A DNA stretch of 57,496 bases from an uncultured Prevotellaceae bacterium (GCA_902768105.1 CACXJZ010000011.1:15776-73271), one strand, 5' to 3'. Counted from the first letter of the stretch, positions 35,565 through 45,269 are shown. Notes: generated from the letters alone by a model not told the origin. Made by a program: numbers and translations.

Positions 35565-37298
35565 ATGAGAAAACGTATTTTCATGATAGGACTGGGACTG
35601 ATATGCCTCGCCCTGACAACTGCTGCCCAAGAAAGTAAAAAGACGCTGACACTACACTTCGTCGAGACAACCGACGTGCATGGAAGCTTCTTTCCCGTTG
35701 ACTTTTACAACAACCGACCGCTCAGCGGCTCTATGGCACGCGTCAGCACCTACCTCTCACAACTCAGACAGCAATACGGCGACGACGCCGTCATCACGCT
35801 CGAGAACGGTGACATCCTGCAAGGACAGCCCATCTGCTATTATTATAACTATGTTCGGACGGATACGACGAACATAGCGGCTGACATCGTGAACTACCTG
35901 CGCTACGACGCACAATGCTTTGGCAACCACGACGTGGAAACCGGACATGCCGTCTATGACAAGTGGATCAAGGAGATAAAATGTCCTGTCATAGGCGCCA
36001 ACATCATCGACAACAGCACAGGGAAGCCCTACGTCAAGCCTTACGTCATTCTGGAGCGAAAAGGCGTGCGCGTAGCCGTCATCGGCATGCTGACACCTGC
36101 CATCCCACTCTGGCTAAACGAGAGCATCTGGTCGGGACTGCACTTCGAGGAGATTATCGCGTCTATGCGCTACTGGGTGAAATATGTACGCGAGCACGAA
36201 CGGCCCGACATCGTCTGCGGACTGATGCACAGCGGCTGGACGGGAGGCATCAAGACCGACGACTACGATGAGGACGCCAGTCAGAAGGTGGCAGAACAGG
36301 TGGAGGGCATCGACCTGTTGTTCTTCGGCCACGACCATAACGAGCACAACAGCCTGACAGACAACGGCACACTCAGCCTCGACCCGTCGTGCAACGCCAA
36401 GAAAGTGGCACACGCCACGATTACGCTGGAACGGACCGCCAACGGCTTCCGCATTATTGACAAACGAGGCGAACTGGTTGACGTTTGCCCTCTGGAGATT
36501 GACCTGGACTTTGTCAGCCATTTCCAAGAGGCCATCGACGACACACACACCTACGTGAACCGTTGTATCGGCATGCTGTCAAGCCCCTTGCGGTCACGCG
36601 ACTGCTACTTCGGCTCGTCTGCCTTTACGGACTTTGTCCAGAACCTGCAGCTGCAGATTACGGGTGCCGACATCTCCCTGGCGGCTCCGCTGGCTTTCGA
36701 CAATACCATCAACGCTGGCGAGATTTATATGCGTGACATGTTCAAACTCTACCGGTTTGAAAACCGGCTCTACACTATGCGCATGAAAGGCAGCGAGATC
36801 AAGGGACATCTGGAGATGAGCTACAACCTGTGGGTGAATACCATGACGTCGCCCGACGACCATATCCTGCTCATCAACAACACCATTGCCAACGATATGC
36901 AACGCTTCGGATTCGTCAACTTCACGTTCAACTTCGACTCGGCGGCAGGCATCGACTACGAGGTAGACGTCACCAAGCCCAAGGGACAGAAGGTGCACAT
37001 CCTGCGCATGTCAAACGGAGAGCCTTTCGACGAGAACAAATGGTACGTGGTAGCCATGAACAGCTATCGTGCCAATGGCGGAGGCGAACTGCTCACACAA
37101 GGAGCCGGCATCCCAAGAGACTCGCTGGCAGGCCGCACGCTGACGATGACACCTTTGGACCTGCGCCACTACCTGACGCAGGAGATTGAACGCATGGAAA
37201 CCGTGGACCCTAAGCCCAACAACAACTGGCGTTTCGTGCCGGAAGCCTGGGCTGAGCCGGCTTTGAAGCGTGACCGAAAGATTCTGTTTAAGGAGTAA
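35565..37298 (+). CDS. Secreted 5'-nucleotidase / metallophosphoesterase (UshA-like)
   Basis: 577 residues, signal peptide about 1-21 (ALTTAAQ). Metallophosphatase domain with HFVETTDVHG, ENGDILQG, FGNHDVETG and FFGHDHNEHN motifs for two metals, then a 5'-nucleotidase C-terminal domain about 335-550 with YRANGGGELL. It should dephosphorylate nucleotides or related esters in the periplasm. Probably co-transcribed with nudC 54 bp downstream, separated by a nonamer array. Confidence 0.92.
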   Translation: MRKRIFMIGLGLICLALTTAAQESKKTLTLHFVETTDVHGSFFPVDFYNNRPLSGSMARVSTYLSQLRQQYGDDAVITLENGDILQGQPICYYYNYVRTDTTNIAADIVNYLRYDAQCFGNHDVETGHAVYDKWIKEIKCPVIGANIIDNSTGKPYVKPYVILERKGVRVAVIGMLTPAIPLWLNESIWSGLHFEEIIASMRYWVKYVREHERPDIVCGLMHSGWTGGIKTDDYDEDASQKVAEQVEGIDLLFFGHDHNEHNSLTDNGTLSLDPSCNAKKVAHATITLERTANGFRIIDKRGELVDVCPLEIDLDFVSHFQEAIDDTHTYVNRCIGMLSSPLRSRDCYFGSSAFTDFVQNLQLQITGADISLAAPLAFDNTINAGEIYMRDMFKLYRFENRLYTMRMKGSEIKGHLEMSYNLWVNTMTSPDDHILLINNTIANDMQRFGFVNFTFNFDSAAGIDYEVDVTKPKGQKVHILRMSNGEPFDENKWYVVAMNSYRANGGGELLTQGAGIPRDSLAGRTLTMTPLDLRHYLTQEIERMETVDPKPNNNWRFVPEAWAEPALKRDRKILFKE

Positions 37299-37343
37299 GG
37301 ACCTGAAAGACCTTAAGTACCCTAAGGACATTAAAGACTTTAA
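37299..37343 (+). repeat. Nonamer array (RGACCTTAA x5) between the nucleotidase gene and nudC
   Basis: GGACCTGAA, AGACCTTAA, GTACCCTAA, GGACATTAA, AGACTTTAA begin directly after the TAA stop; GGAAGAAAC follows and then the nudC ATG. Confidence 0.9.
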
Positions 37344-37352
37344 GGAAGAAAC

Positions 37353-38102
37353 ATGAAATACTTTATATTCTGTCAGGACGAGCTACTGCTCAGAAAGACC
37401 GGCGAAAACTACAGCATACCCGAGGGCGAGGAACCGCCCGTAGAACTGAAGCCGTGGACGCACGTCATGGACGTGGAGGGAGACAAAGCCCTACGCATAG
37501 AACAGCCCATGACCGACATGCCCGACCACGAGATGGTGGGCCTGCGCAAGAGCTATTACAAACTGTCGCAAGAAGACTACCTGAAGGCAGGCAAGTGCCA
37601 CGAACTGCTCTACTGGGACCAAAACACCCGCTTCTGTGGCGTCTGCGGAGCACCCATGCGCATGGATACCGACATCTCGAAGAAATGTACCCATTGCGGC
37701 AAGGAGGTGTGGCCACAGTTGGCCACGGCAGTCATCGTGCTGGTTCATAAGGGCGACGAAGTGCTGCTGGTGCGTGCCCGCAACTTCCGCACGGAGTTCT
37801 TCGGACTTGTGGCAGGATTCGTGGAAACAGGCGAGACGCTGGAGGAAGCCGTCCATCGCGAGGTGATGGAAGAAACGGGTATTGAGATAACCAACCTGCG
37901 GTATTTCGGCAGTCAGCCCTGGCCCTACCCTTGCGGCCTCATGGTGGGCTTCAACGCCGATTATGTGAGCGGAGAGATACACCTGCAACGCTCGGAATTG
38001 GCGAAAGGGGCTTGGTTCCGCAAGGACAACCTGCCCACCATTCCCGAGAAGCTGTCTATTGCCCGCAAGCTGATTGATGCTTGGCTGGATGTTAAAGGTT
38101 AG
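37353..38102 (+). CDS. nudC: NADH pyrophosphatase / NAD-cap hydrolase
   Basis: 249 residues. Zinc ribbon CGVCGAPM...CTHCGKE, Nudix box GFVETGETLEEAVHREVMEETGIEI, and the SQPWPYPCGLMVGF motif (SQPWPFPxS-like) typical of NudC. It cleaves NAD(H) to NMN and AMP and removes NAD caps from RNA. The TAG stop lies in a GGTTAGA heptamer that also gives the stop of the convergent nitrilase gene. Confidence 0.94.
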   Translation: MKYFIFCQDELLLRKTGENYSIPEGEEPPVELKPWTHVMDVEGDKALRIEQPMTDMPDHEMVGLRKSYYKLSQEDYLKAGKCHELLYWDQNTRFCGVCGAPMRMDTDISKKCTHCGKEVWPQLATAVIVLVHKGDEVLLVRARNFRTEFFGLVAGFVETGETLEEAVHREVMEETGIEITNLRYFGSQPWPYPCGLMVGFNADYVSGEIHLQRSELAKGAWFRKDNLPTIPEKLSIARKLIDAWLDVKG

Positions 38103-38109
38103 AGGTTAA
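38089..38109. repeat. Heptamer array providing both stops at a convergent junction
   Basis: ATGTTAA, AGGTTAG, AGGTTAA. The nudC TAG is 38100-38102 on plus and the nitrilase TAA is 38101-38099 on minus. Confidence 0.9.
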
Positions 38110-38866
38110 AGATATCCGCATCGTCTAAAACACGGAAGCGCTGACGGGCCGACTGAAGTGCAGCAAGGTCAAAATCGATGGTAAGCGCCTGCTCAACATC
38201 GTCAGCACAACGCCCCACGATATCGCCACGGGCATCGACCACACGACTGGCACCCTGGTAATGGGAGTACGCATCGTCACCCACACGGTTGACGCCTATC
38301 AGATAAGCCTGGTTCTCGATGGCACGTGCACGCGTGAGCACCTCCCAGGCAGTCTGGCGCGACTGAGGCCAGTTGGCAACGGCGATGATAGCATCGTAAG
38401 GCTCTGCCTCGGTATAGCGGCTCCACACGGGAAAACGCAGGTCGTAGCAGGTCATCAACAAGAAACGGCACCCCCGCCACTCCACGACGCAACGCTGCTG
38501 TCCTGCCGTATAGAAGCGGTCTTCATGACCATAGGAGAAGAGATGATGCTTGTCGTAGAAAGACACCCCGTCGGGGGTACAGAAATAATGACGGTTACGA
38601 TAGGTGCCGTCAGCACAACGGACAGCCAGCGACCCGCAAACGGCAACCTGCTGTTCGCTTGTAACACGACGCATCCACCGCAAGGCGGCACTCGTATCCT
38701 CTGCCTCGGCAACGCCCTCTGGCTCAGTAGCAAAACCCGTCGCCCACATCTCGGGTAACACATAGACATCGCTGCCGCCGTTAGCCCGCAACAACGCTTC
38801 GGCACGACGGATATTCACCTCCGGCTGCGCCCATTCGATATCAGTCTGTAATAACGTAACCTTCAT
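38099..38866 (-). CDS. Carbon-nitrogen hydrolase, omega-amidase-like (YafV type)
   Basis: 255 residues. Catalytic triad of the nitrilase superfamily: E39 (LPEMWATGF), K106 (YDKHHLF), C140 (MTCYDLRFPVW). These contexts fit omega-amidase, which hydrolyses alpha-ketoglutaramate or ketosuccinamate. Cytoplasmic. The last residues IFNL are encoded by the heptamer array shared with nudC. Transcribed from a recurring promoter module. Confidence 0.88.
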   Translation of the reverse strand: MKVTLLQTDIEWAQPEVNIRRAEALLRANGGSDVYVLPEMWATGFATEPEGVAEAEDTSAALRWMRRVTSEQQVAVCGSLAVRCADGTYRNRHYFCTPDGVSFYDKHHLFSYGHEDRFYTAGQQRCVVEWRGCRFLLMTCYDLRFPVWSRYTEAEPYDAIIAVANWPQSRQTAWEVLTRARAIENQAYLIGVNRVGDDAYSHYQGASRVVDARGDIVGRCADDVEQALTIDFDLAALQSARQRFRVLDDADIFNL

Positions 38867-38876
38867 AACTGGGAAG

Positions 38877-38907
38877 CAAAGGTAGTGTAAACCGAGCGAA
38901 ATGCAAA
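38877..38907 (-). promoter_or_regulatory. -33/-7 promoter of the nitrilase gene (recurring module)
   Basis: TTTG (38907-38904), 19 bp, TACCTTTG (38884-38877) on minus, 10 bp from the ATG. Over the first 36 bp it differs at two positions from the copy at 18928. Confidence 0.82.
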
Positions 38908-38933
38908 ATAAAAATCGATTTATTTACAAAATC

Positions 38934-40271
38934 ATGCAAAAAAACATCAAGGACATCATCATATACCTCGCCGTAGCTTTTACGGCACTATTTGCCGCCT
39001 ACGTTCACTTCGAGAAGCGTCCTACCCTACACGCACGCCATACGAAGATGGTGAACTTCCAGACGCTCTTGAACTTCCGCCAGCAGCAAAAAGACTCCTT
39101 GCTGGAGATTCACGAGAGCATCAGCTCCGAACTCAGATACTACCTACGCGCACATCGTATCGACGACGAGGGGTACGGCATGATTGCCGACTATAATGCG
39201 CAGAACGACAACATCATACTACGGCTCAAACTGATGAATCGCATCAGCCTCATAAATCGTACAAACCTCAACATCAACATCCCCAACATCATCACTCATC
39301 GAGGCTATTGGGACAAGCGGGGATGGCATCCAGGCATACCGCCCCTTCATCAAGGCATGATTATCAGCAAGTCGGGCGTATATAGAGGAATGATTGACAA
39401 CCACTTGCAGCCTGCTGGTCATGGCATCTTCAAATCGCCAGGCAGAGGCTACTGCGAAGGAGAATGGGAAGACGGCCTGCAGCATGGATTCGGATTCCAT
39501 GTGCGTCCATACAAGGACATACAGGTAGGCACGTGGGTGAAGGGCCGGTACAAGGGAGAACGCCTGCACTTTACTTCCGAACGCATCTACGGCATCGACA
39601 TCTCACGCTATCAGCACGAGATACACGGCAGGAACTTCAGCATCAATTGGAAAGCCTTGCGCATTACGAACCTCGGGAGACACAACCAACAGAATGTGAC
39701 GGGCGAAGCAAACTACCCCGTATCGTTCATCTACATCAAGGCGACACAAGGCACCACCGTCACCAACCAGTACTTTGCTGCCGACTACAAAGCGGCACGT
39801 CAGCATGGCTATCACGTGGGGGCTTACCACTTCTATTCCACAACAAGCGACGCACAGGAACAGGCGAAACATTTCCTGGAGACGGCAAGCTTCCATCGGG
39901 ACGACTTCCCGCCAGTCTTTGACGTGGAGCCCAGCGATGCGCAAATAGAAGCGATGGGAGGAGCGGAGAAGCTGCTCAGCGAGATGCGCATCTGGCTCCG
40001 TATCGTAGAGCGCGAGCTTGGCATCAGACCGATTATCTATGTCAACCAGAGCTTCGTCAACAAGTATCTGCAAGATGCTCCCGACCTGAAGCGAGGCTAC
40101 CTCATCTGGATAGCCCGCTACAGCGAGTATAAGCCCGACATCCGCCTCTGCTGGTGGCAGTTGTCAGCCACAGGACGTGTCAGCGGCATCACGGGCGACG
40201 TTGACATCAACGTGTTCAACGGATACAGCGACCAATGGGAGGAATTCATGAATACAGGACTGATACCTTAG
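38934..40271 (+). CDS. Membrane-anchored GH25 lysozyme with MORN-like segment
   Basis: 445 residues from ATG 38934. Transmembrane helix about 7-24, helical region, MORN-like repeats about 147-210 (GVYRGMIDN, CEGEWEDGLQHGFGFHV), then a GH25 muramidase domain about 218-440. Catalytic residues D222 (GIDISRYQ) and D330/E332 (FDVEPSD). It probably cuts peptidoglycan from the periplasmic side. Start chosen so the helix is near the N-terminus. I found no clear promoter in the 67-bp divergent gap. Confidence 0.88.
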   Translation: MQKNIKDIIIYLAVAFTALFAAYVHFEKRPTLHARHTKMVNFQTLLNFRQQQKDSLLEIHESISSELRYYLRAHRIDDEGYGMIADYNAQNDNIILRLKLMNRISLINRTNLNINIPNIITHRGYWDKRGWHPGIPPLHQGMIISKSGVYRGMIDNHLQPAGHGIFKSPGRGYCEGEWEDGLQHGFGFHVRPYKDIQVGTWVKGRYKGERLHFTSERIYGIDISRYQHEIHGRNFSINWKALRITNLGRHNQQNVTGEANYPVSFIYIKATQGTTVTNQYFAADYKAARQHGYHVGAYHFYSTTSDAQEQAKHFLETASFHRDDFPPVFDVEPSDAQIEAMGGAEKLLSEMRIWLRIVERELGIRPIIYVNQSFVNKYLQDAPDLKRGYLIWIARYSEYKPDIRLCWWQLSATGRVSGITGDVDINVFNGYSDQWEEFMNTGLIP

Positions 40272-40281
40272 ACCAAGGAAA

Positions 40282-40932
40282 CTACATCCTTTTTCCGAGG
40301 TACAGCAGGATAAGCTCTACGATCTCGTCTTCGCTTTTGCCGTCGGCAGAGATGACAAGGTCGTAGTTGCGGGTATAATAACGCGAAGATTTCGTATATC
40401 TCTTGACGTAGTTCTCACGCATCTTATCAACCTTCTCTATCAGGTTGCGAGCCTCCTCGGGAGACATGTCCTGTTTGTGGCAGACACGATCGATACGATG
40501 ACCGAGCGACGCTTGAATCAGGATGCTCAGACGATTAGGATGATGGCGGAAGACAAAGAATCCGCTACGACCGGCCACGATGCACGACTCATCCTCGGCC
40601 ACGCCCTTGAGTATCTCTTTCTCGGCCTTGAACATCTCATCGGTCGTCAGCAGGTCGGGCTCAGCAGACATATCCAGCTGATAATTAAAACTTTCGTTCA
40701 TTCGAGCACCCAAATTCAACGCACGCTTAAAGTCGGCCCACCAACTATGATTGCGACCCTTCATCGACTCAATCTCAGAAACGGTAAGATGATACTTCTC
40801 CTGCAAGGCCTTGATGAGCGCCTTGTCATAGAACGGAACACCTAACTGCTCGGCCAGCTTACGGCCAACCGTACGACCGCCACTACCGAGTTCTCGGTTG
40901 ATGGTGATGACAAATTTCTCGTTTAAATTCAT
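40282..40932 (-). CDS. Cytidylate kinase-like protein
   Basis: 216 residues. ITINRELGSGGRTVGRKLAEQLGVPFYDK is the P-loop region of the cytidylate-kinase-like family (GSGG in place of GxGKS), and EDESCIVAGRSGFFVFR the following strand. The later RIDRVCHKQDMSPEEARNLIEKVDKMRENYVKRY fits its lid. These proteins are common in Bacteroidales and distinct from housekeeping Cmk; substrate unknown. Confidence 0.85.
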   Translation of the reverse strand: MNLNEKFVITINRELGSGGRTVGRKLAEQLGVPFYDKALIKALQEKYHLTVSEIESMKGRNHSWWADFKRALNLGARMNESFNYQLDMSAEPDLLTTDEMFKAEKEILKGVAEDESCIVAGRSGFFVFRHHPNRLSILIQASLGHRIDRVCHKQDMSPEEARNLIEKVDKMRENYVKRYTKSSRYYTRNYDLVISADGKSEDEIVELILLYLGKRM

Positions 40933-40960
40933 TTCTATCCAGATTTTTATTTGTGATGAC

Positions 40961-41734
40961 TTAGCGAACTGTCAGGTGAAAACACCCTTGTTTGACTTCG
41001 TGCTTGATGTAGCAGCGACCATCGCGGCGCATGTCGCGGAGAACCTCGGAGAGTACCCACTTCAAGGTGTCGTTACGAACCTCACGCGTGATGGGCTGAT
41101 AGCGGTTGTAGCAAATGTCAACGGTTGTGCCATACAGGTGACAGGAGTTCTCCGTGGCATTACCATTACCACGACGCAGACGCGCCACGTCTTCCTCAGT
41201 ACGCAGGACGCTGGTCACGATGATGCGATGCAGGGGCACACCCTTGGCATAAAGGCTGTCCTGGAAGGCACGACCGATGTCCTGAAGCAGAACACTGGCA
41301 CGAGGCACCAGATACGGGATAGAGGCCCGCAACGGATCTACATGATAAAAGGGATTGGCACCTACATACACCAGTTCCTTCATGCGCTGCTCAGCATCCT
41401 GACGGTTCTTGACCGGTGTCACGCCCCATTGGTGAGCGGCTGTCAGCTGGGTATCGTTGCTGTCAGGAAACTCTGCGTGGTAGCTGGTGACACCATTGAT
41501 GCGGTGGGGGCGCCCCCCTCTCATCCCCCCCATTGGGGGGAAGTCATGCATCCCCTCGCCCTCATTCGATTGGAGAGGGAGCTCCAAGGTGTCTGAAGCC
41601 TCCCCTAATGGGGGGAGGTTGGAGGGGGCTTCCGCCGTCCAGCTCTTCTCTCCTTCAAAGGTCAGACGGACCAAAGCCAACAGCGCCACAACGATGACGA
41701 ATATCAATAAATATCTCTTTTTATCTATCTTCAT
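40961..41734 (-). CDS. DUF5715-like membrane-anchored protein with repeat-derived linker
   Basis: 257 residues from ATG 41734. Transmembrane helix about 8-23; residues about 35-77 (APSNLPPLGEA..., QSNEGEG, FPPMGGMRGGRP) are encoded by three consecutive G/C-rich palindromic elements; conserved domain about 85-257 with IVTSVLRTEEDVARLRR and ENSCHLYGTTVDICYNRY. This resembles the peptidase-like M15/VanY-type fold of DUF5715, which suggests a role at peptidoglycan, but I cannot confirm catalytic residues. Confidence 0.75.
   Translation of the reverse strand: MKIDKKRYLLIFVIVVALLALVRLTFEGEKSWTAEAPSNLPPLGEASDTLELPLQSNEGEGMHDFPPMGGMRGGRPHRINGVTSYHAEFPDSNDTQLTAAHQWGVTPVKNRQDAEQRMKELVYVGANPFYHVDPLRASIPYLVPRASVLLQDIGRAFQDSLYAKGVPLHRIIVTSVLRTEEDVARLRRGNGNATENSCHLYGTTVDICYNRYQPITREVRNDTLKWVLSEVLRDMRRDGRCYIKHEVKQGCFHLTVR
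41507..41632. repeat. Three G/C-rich palindromic elements in tandem inside the DUF5715 gene
   Basis: 41595-41632 begins GAAGCC and ends GGCTTC with internal CCTCCCC/GGGGGGAGG arms. About 41550-41583 has CTCGCCCTC/GGAGAGGGAG arms. About 41507-41541 has CCCCCC-ATT-GGGGGG. All are open in the gene's reading frame. Confidence 0.8.
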
Positions 41735-41757
41735 AAAAAATATTTCGTTTCGGGGCA

Positions 41758-41786
41758 CAAAGATACAAATAATATTTGTAACTTTG
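41758..41786. promoter_or_regulatory. Divergent promoter region for the DUF5715 gene and phoH
   Basis: Minus-strand TATCTTTG (41765-41758) and plus-strand TAACTTTG (41779-41786) lie 13 bp apart, so the two polymerase sites overlap. The -33 boxes are not obvious. Confidence 0.65.
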
Positions 41787-41812
41787 CAAGCAAATTTAAA
41801 TTTTTATATCAA

Positions 41813-42793
41813 TTGATAGAGAAACATATTGTTTTAGAGGACATTGACTGCGTGGTATTTTACGGTGCCAACAACGTCCATCTGCAGATGCTCAAGGCAT
41901 TCTTCCCGAAGCTGCGCATAGTAGCCCGCGACAACGTGCTGCGCGTCTTGGGCGACGACGAACAGATGGCTGCCTTTGAGGAAAGCGTGGAGAAACTGCG
42001 CATGCATGTGCTGAAGTTCAACTCCTTAACGGAGGAAGACATCATCGACATCGTAAGGGGACGGCGCATACGCGACGACGTGCCCAAGGACGTACTGGTG
42101 TATTCCATGTCAGGACGCCCCATCAAGGCCCGCTCGGAAAACCAGCAGCTACTCATCGATGCCTACAACGAGAACGACATGGTGTTTGCCGTCGGACCAG
42201 CAGGAACAGGTAAGACCTACTTGTCGATTGCGCTGGCAGTCAAAGCCCTGAAGGAAAAGACGGCGAAGAAGATTATCCTCTCGCGCCCTGCCGTTGAAGC
42301 TGGTGAGAAGCTAGGTTTCCTGCCTGGCGACATGAAGGACAAGATTGACCCTTACCTGCAGCCGCTCTACGACGCGCTGGAAGACATGCTGCCACAGGTG
42401 AAGCTACAGGACCTGATGGAGAAGCACGTCATACAGATTGCTCCGCTAGCCTTCATGCGTGGCCGTACGCTGAGCGATGCCGTCGTCATACTCGACGAGG
42501 CTCAGAACACCACTCCTCAGCAGATTCGCATGTTCCTTACCCGCATGGGATGGAACACGAAGATGATTATCACGGGCGACACGTCACAGATTGACCTGCC
42601 CCGTCCGCAACAGTCAGGACTGGTGGAAGCCTTGCGTATATTAAATAATGTGGAAGGCATCGGCATCGTGGAACTGACGAAGAAGGACATCGTCCGACAT
42701 AAGCTCGTAACCCGCATCGTCCATGCGTACGAACGGTTTGATAAAGAATCGAAAATAGATAATAATAAAGATGAAAGCATTAACAAAGACTGA
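41813..42793 (+). CDS. PhoH-like ATPase
   Basis: 326 residues. N-terminal PhoH-specific domain about 1-100 ([31 protein letters not shown] pattern), then a P-loop domain: Walker [26 protein letters not shown], Walker [23 protein letters not shown]-related ATPase/helicase fold, often linked with RNA processing. The start [10 protein letters not shown] is typical of the family but is a TTG here, about 27 bp after the -7 box; no ATG fits. Overlaps the purC start by 23 bases. Confidence 0.9.
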   Translation: MIEKHIVLEDIDCVVFYGANNVHLQMLKAFFPKLRIVARDNVLRVLGDDEQMAAFEESVEKLRMHVLKFNSLTEEDIIDIVRGRRIRDDVPKDVLVYSMSGRPIKARSENQQLLIDAYNENDMVFAVGPAGTGKTYLSIALAVKALKEKTAKKIILSRPAVEAGEKLGFLPGDMKDKIDPYLQPLYDALEDMLPQVKLQDLMEKHVIQIAPLAFMRGRTLSDAVVILDEAQNTTPQQIRMFLTRMGWNTKMIITGDTSQIDLPRPQQSGLVEALRILNNVEGIGIVELTKKDIVRHKLVTRIVHAYERFDKESKIDNNKDESINKD

Positions 42794-43718
42794 GTTCAAC
42801 TTCAAAGGACAGAAGAGTGTGTATCACGGCAAAGTCCGTGACGTGTATAACATCAACGACGACCTGATGGTGATGGTAGCTACCGACCGCATCTCGGCCT
42901 TCGACGTCATCCTGCCGAAGGGCATCCCCTACAAGGGACAGGTGCTCAACCAGATTGCCGCCAAGTTCCTGGATGCTACGAGCGACATCTGCCCCAACTG
43001 GAAACTGGCAACGCCCGACCCGATGGTAACCGTAGGACTGAAGTGTGAGGGCTTCCGCGTGGAGATGATTATCCGCGGTATCCTGACTGGCTCTGCCTGG
43101 CGCGACTACAAGAACGGCGTACGCGAGATCTGCGGTGTGAAGTTGCCTGAGGGCATGAAGGAGAACCAGCGTTTCCCCGAGCCCATCATCACGCCGACCA
43201 CAAAGGCTGACGAGGGTCATGACCTGAACATCTCGAAGGAGGAAATCATCGCCCAGGGTATCGTCAGCGCTGAAGACTACGCCGTGATGGAGGACTACAC
43301 CCGCCGCCTGTTTGCACGCGGTCAGGAGATTGCCGCCCGTCAAGGCCTCATCCTCGTGGACACGAAGTACGAGTTCGGCAAGCGCGATGGCAAGGTGTAT
43401 CTCATTGACGAGATTCACACGCCCGACTCGAGCCGTTACTTCTATGCCGACGGCTATGAGGAGAAGTTTGCCAAGGGTGAGCCTCAGCGTCAGCTCTCGA
43501 AGGAGTTTGTGCGCCAGTGGCTCATAGAGCACAACTTCATGAACGAGCCCGGACAGGTGATGCCCGAGATTACCGACGAGTATGCCGAGAGCGTGAGCGA
43601 CCGCTACATCGAGCTCTACGAGCACATTACGGGCGAGACGTTCCAGAAGGCCGGCGCTAGCGACGACATAGCTGCACGCATCGAGAAGAACGTCAGCGAA
43701 TGGCTGAAGACCCAGTAA
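42771..43718 (+). CDS. purC: SAICAR synthetase
   Basis: 315 residues, the long bacterial form. Joins aspartate to CAIR in purine synthesis. Conserved blocks: [65 protein letters not shown]. Starts inside phoH and ends 13 bp before menG, so this is an operon. Confidence 0.97.
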   Translation: MKALTKTEFNFKGQKSVYHGKVRDVYNINDDLMVMVATDRISAFDVILPKGIPYKGQVLNQIAAKFLDATSDICPNWKLATPDPMVTVGLKCEGFRVEMIIRGILTGSAWRDYKNGVREICGVKLPEGMKENQRFPEPIITPTTKADEGHDLNISKEEIIAQGIVSAEDYAVMEDYTRRLFARGQEIAARQGLILVDTKYEFGKRDGKVYLIDEIHTPDSSRYFYADGYEEKFAKGEPQRQLSKEFVRQWLIEHNFMNEPGQVMPEITDEYAESVSDRYIELYEHITGETFQKAGASDDIAARIEKNVSEWLKTQ

Positions 43719-43731
43719 GGCCCATCCGACC

Positions 43732-44463
43732 ATGTACCAGCAGGAGAAGATAAAGCCCTACAACGAAGGCGAGAAAGGTCAGCAGGTGGAGCAGATGTTC
43801 GACAACATCGCCCCCAGCTACGACAAGCTGAATCATCGGCTGTCGTGGAACATCGACCGTGGCTGGAGGCGTAAGGCCATTGAACAGCTCCTGCCCTACA
43901 AGCCGCAGCGCATGCTCGACATCGCGACAGGCACAGGCGACTTTGCCATTCTTGCCGCACAGATGCTACGTCCCCAGCAGCTGCTGGGCACAGACATCAG
44001 CGAAGGCATGATGGACATCGGACGCCAGAAGGTTAAGCAGCTGGGACTCGACGGCATCATCTCGTTTGCACGCGAGGACTGTATGGCGCTGACGTATGGC
44101 GACGGGGAGTTCGACGCCGTGACAGCCGCCTTCGGCATCCGCAACTTCCCTGACCTGGACAAGGGGCTCTCGGAGATGTGCCGTGTGCTGAAGCCGGGCG
44201 GACACCTGAGCATCGTGGAACTGACGACACCTGTCTCGTTCCCCATGAAGCAGCTCTTCGCCATCTACTCACACACCATTCTGCCTGCCTACGGCCGACT
44301 GATATCGAAGGATACCAGTGCCTACAGCTATCTGACACGTACCATCGAGGCCTTTCCGCAAGGCGAGCGCATGATGGACATTCTGAAGAAAGCCGGATTC
44401 CGTGAGACACGCTTCAAGCGACTCACCTTCGGCATCTGCACCATGTATTTCGCAACGAAATAA
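43732..44463 (+). CDS. menG: Demethylmenaquinone methyltransferase
   Basis: 243 residues. Class I SAM methyltransferase of the UbiE/MenG family: [41 protein letters not shown] (SAM loop), [25 protein letters not shown]. In Bacteroidales, which use menaquinone, it does the last methylation. The gap to aroE is AAATTGT-type repeat sequence. Confidence 0.94.
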   Translation: MYQQEKIKPYNEGEKGQQVEQMFDNIAPSYDKLNHRLSWNIDRGWRRKAIEQLLPYKPQRMLDIATGTGDFAILAAQMLRPQQLLGTDISEGMMDIGRQKVKQLGLDGIISFAREDCMALTYGDGEFDAVTAAFGIRNFPDLDKGLSEMCRVLKPGGHLSIVELTTPVSFPMKQLFAIYSHTILPAYGRLISKDTSAYSYLTRTIEAFPQGERMMDILKKAGFRETRFKRLTFGICTMYFATK

Positions 44464-44490
44464 ATTTTAAATCGTCAAATTGTAAATTAA
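44462..44490 (+). repeat. Degenerate heptamer array between menG and aroE
   Basis: AAATTTT, AAATCGTC, AAATTGT, AAATTAA; the first unit shares two bases with the menG stop and the array ends four bases before the aroE ATG. One unit has eight bases. Confidence 0.65.
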
Positions 44491-44494
44491 TTAG

Positions 44495-45241
44495 ATGGAC
44501 AAGTACGGACTTATCGGCTACCCTTTGGGACACTCGTTCTCCATCAGCTACTTCAACCAGAAGTTCAAGGACGAGGACATCGACGCCGTGTATGAAAACT
44601 TCGAGATTCCCAGCATCGACCTGCTGCCGGAAGTGTTGGACTCCAACCCGGAGCTCAGGGGACTCAACGTCACCATACCCTACAAGCAGAAGGTGATGGA
44701 GTTCCTCGACAACATCAGCCCAGAGGCACGTGCCATTGGGGCGGTCAACGTCATCAAGGTCATCCATGAGGGTAAGAAAATCAGGCTCAAGGGTTACAAC
44801 TCCGACGTCATCGGTTTCACGCAGAGCATAGAGCCCATGCTGGAGAAGCGCTACCACAAGAAAGCGCTCATCCTCGGCACAGGAGGCGCGTCGAAGGCCA
44901 TCGACTACGGATTGAAGTCGCTAGGTCTGGAAACGGTCTTCGTCAGCCGCTATGAGCGTCCTGAGACCATCCAGTACGACAAGATTACGCCCGAGGTGGT
45001 CAAGGAGTACAACGTCATCGTCAACTGCACCCCCGTCGGCATGTACCCGCATACTGAGGAGTGTCCGCTGCTGCCTTACGAGGCAATGGACAATCACACC
45101 ATTCTCTACGACCTTATTTACAATCCCGACGAGACCATGTTCATGAAGCGTGGCGCCCAGTATGGTGCCAACGTCAAGAACGGACTGGAGATGCTCCTGC
45201 TGCAGGCTTTTGCCTCCTGGGAGTTCTGGCATGAAAAGTAA
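44495..45241 (+). CDS. aroE: Shikimate dehydrogenase
   Basis: 248 residues. Reduces 3-dehydroshikimate with NADPH in aromatic amino-acid synthesis. GLIGYPLGHSFS and GLNVTIPYKQKV hold the substrate site with the catalytic Lys, KGYNSDVIGF the Asp, and ALILGTGGASKAIDYGL the NADPH loop. Slightly short but complete. Confidence 0.95.
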   Translation: MDKYGLIGYPLGHSFSISYFNQKFKDEDIDAVYENFEIPSIDLLPEVLDSNPELRGLNVTIPYKQKVMEFLDNISPEARAIGAVNVIKVIHEGKKIRLKGYNSDVIGFTQSIEPMLEKRYHKKALILGTGGASKAIDYGLKSLGLETVFVSRYERPETIQYDKITPEVVKEYNVIVNCTPVGMYPHTEECPLLPYEAMDNHTILYDLIYNPDETMFMKRGAQYGANVKNGLEMLLLQAFASWEFWHEK

Positions 45242-45269
45242 AGGTTAGAGGTTAAAGGTTAGAGGTTAA
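45242..45269 (+). repeat. Heptamer array between aroE and purM
   Basis: AGGTTAG, AGGTTAA, AGGTTAG, AGGTTAA directly after the aroE stop, nine bases before the purM ATG. Confidence 0.92.
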
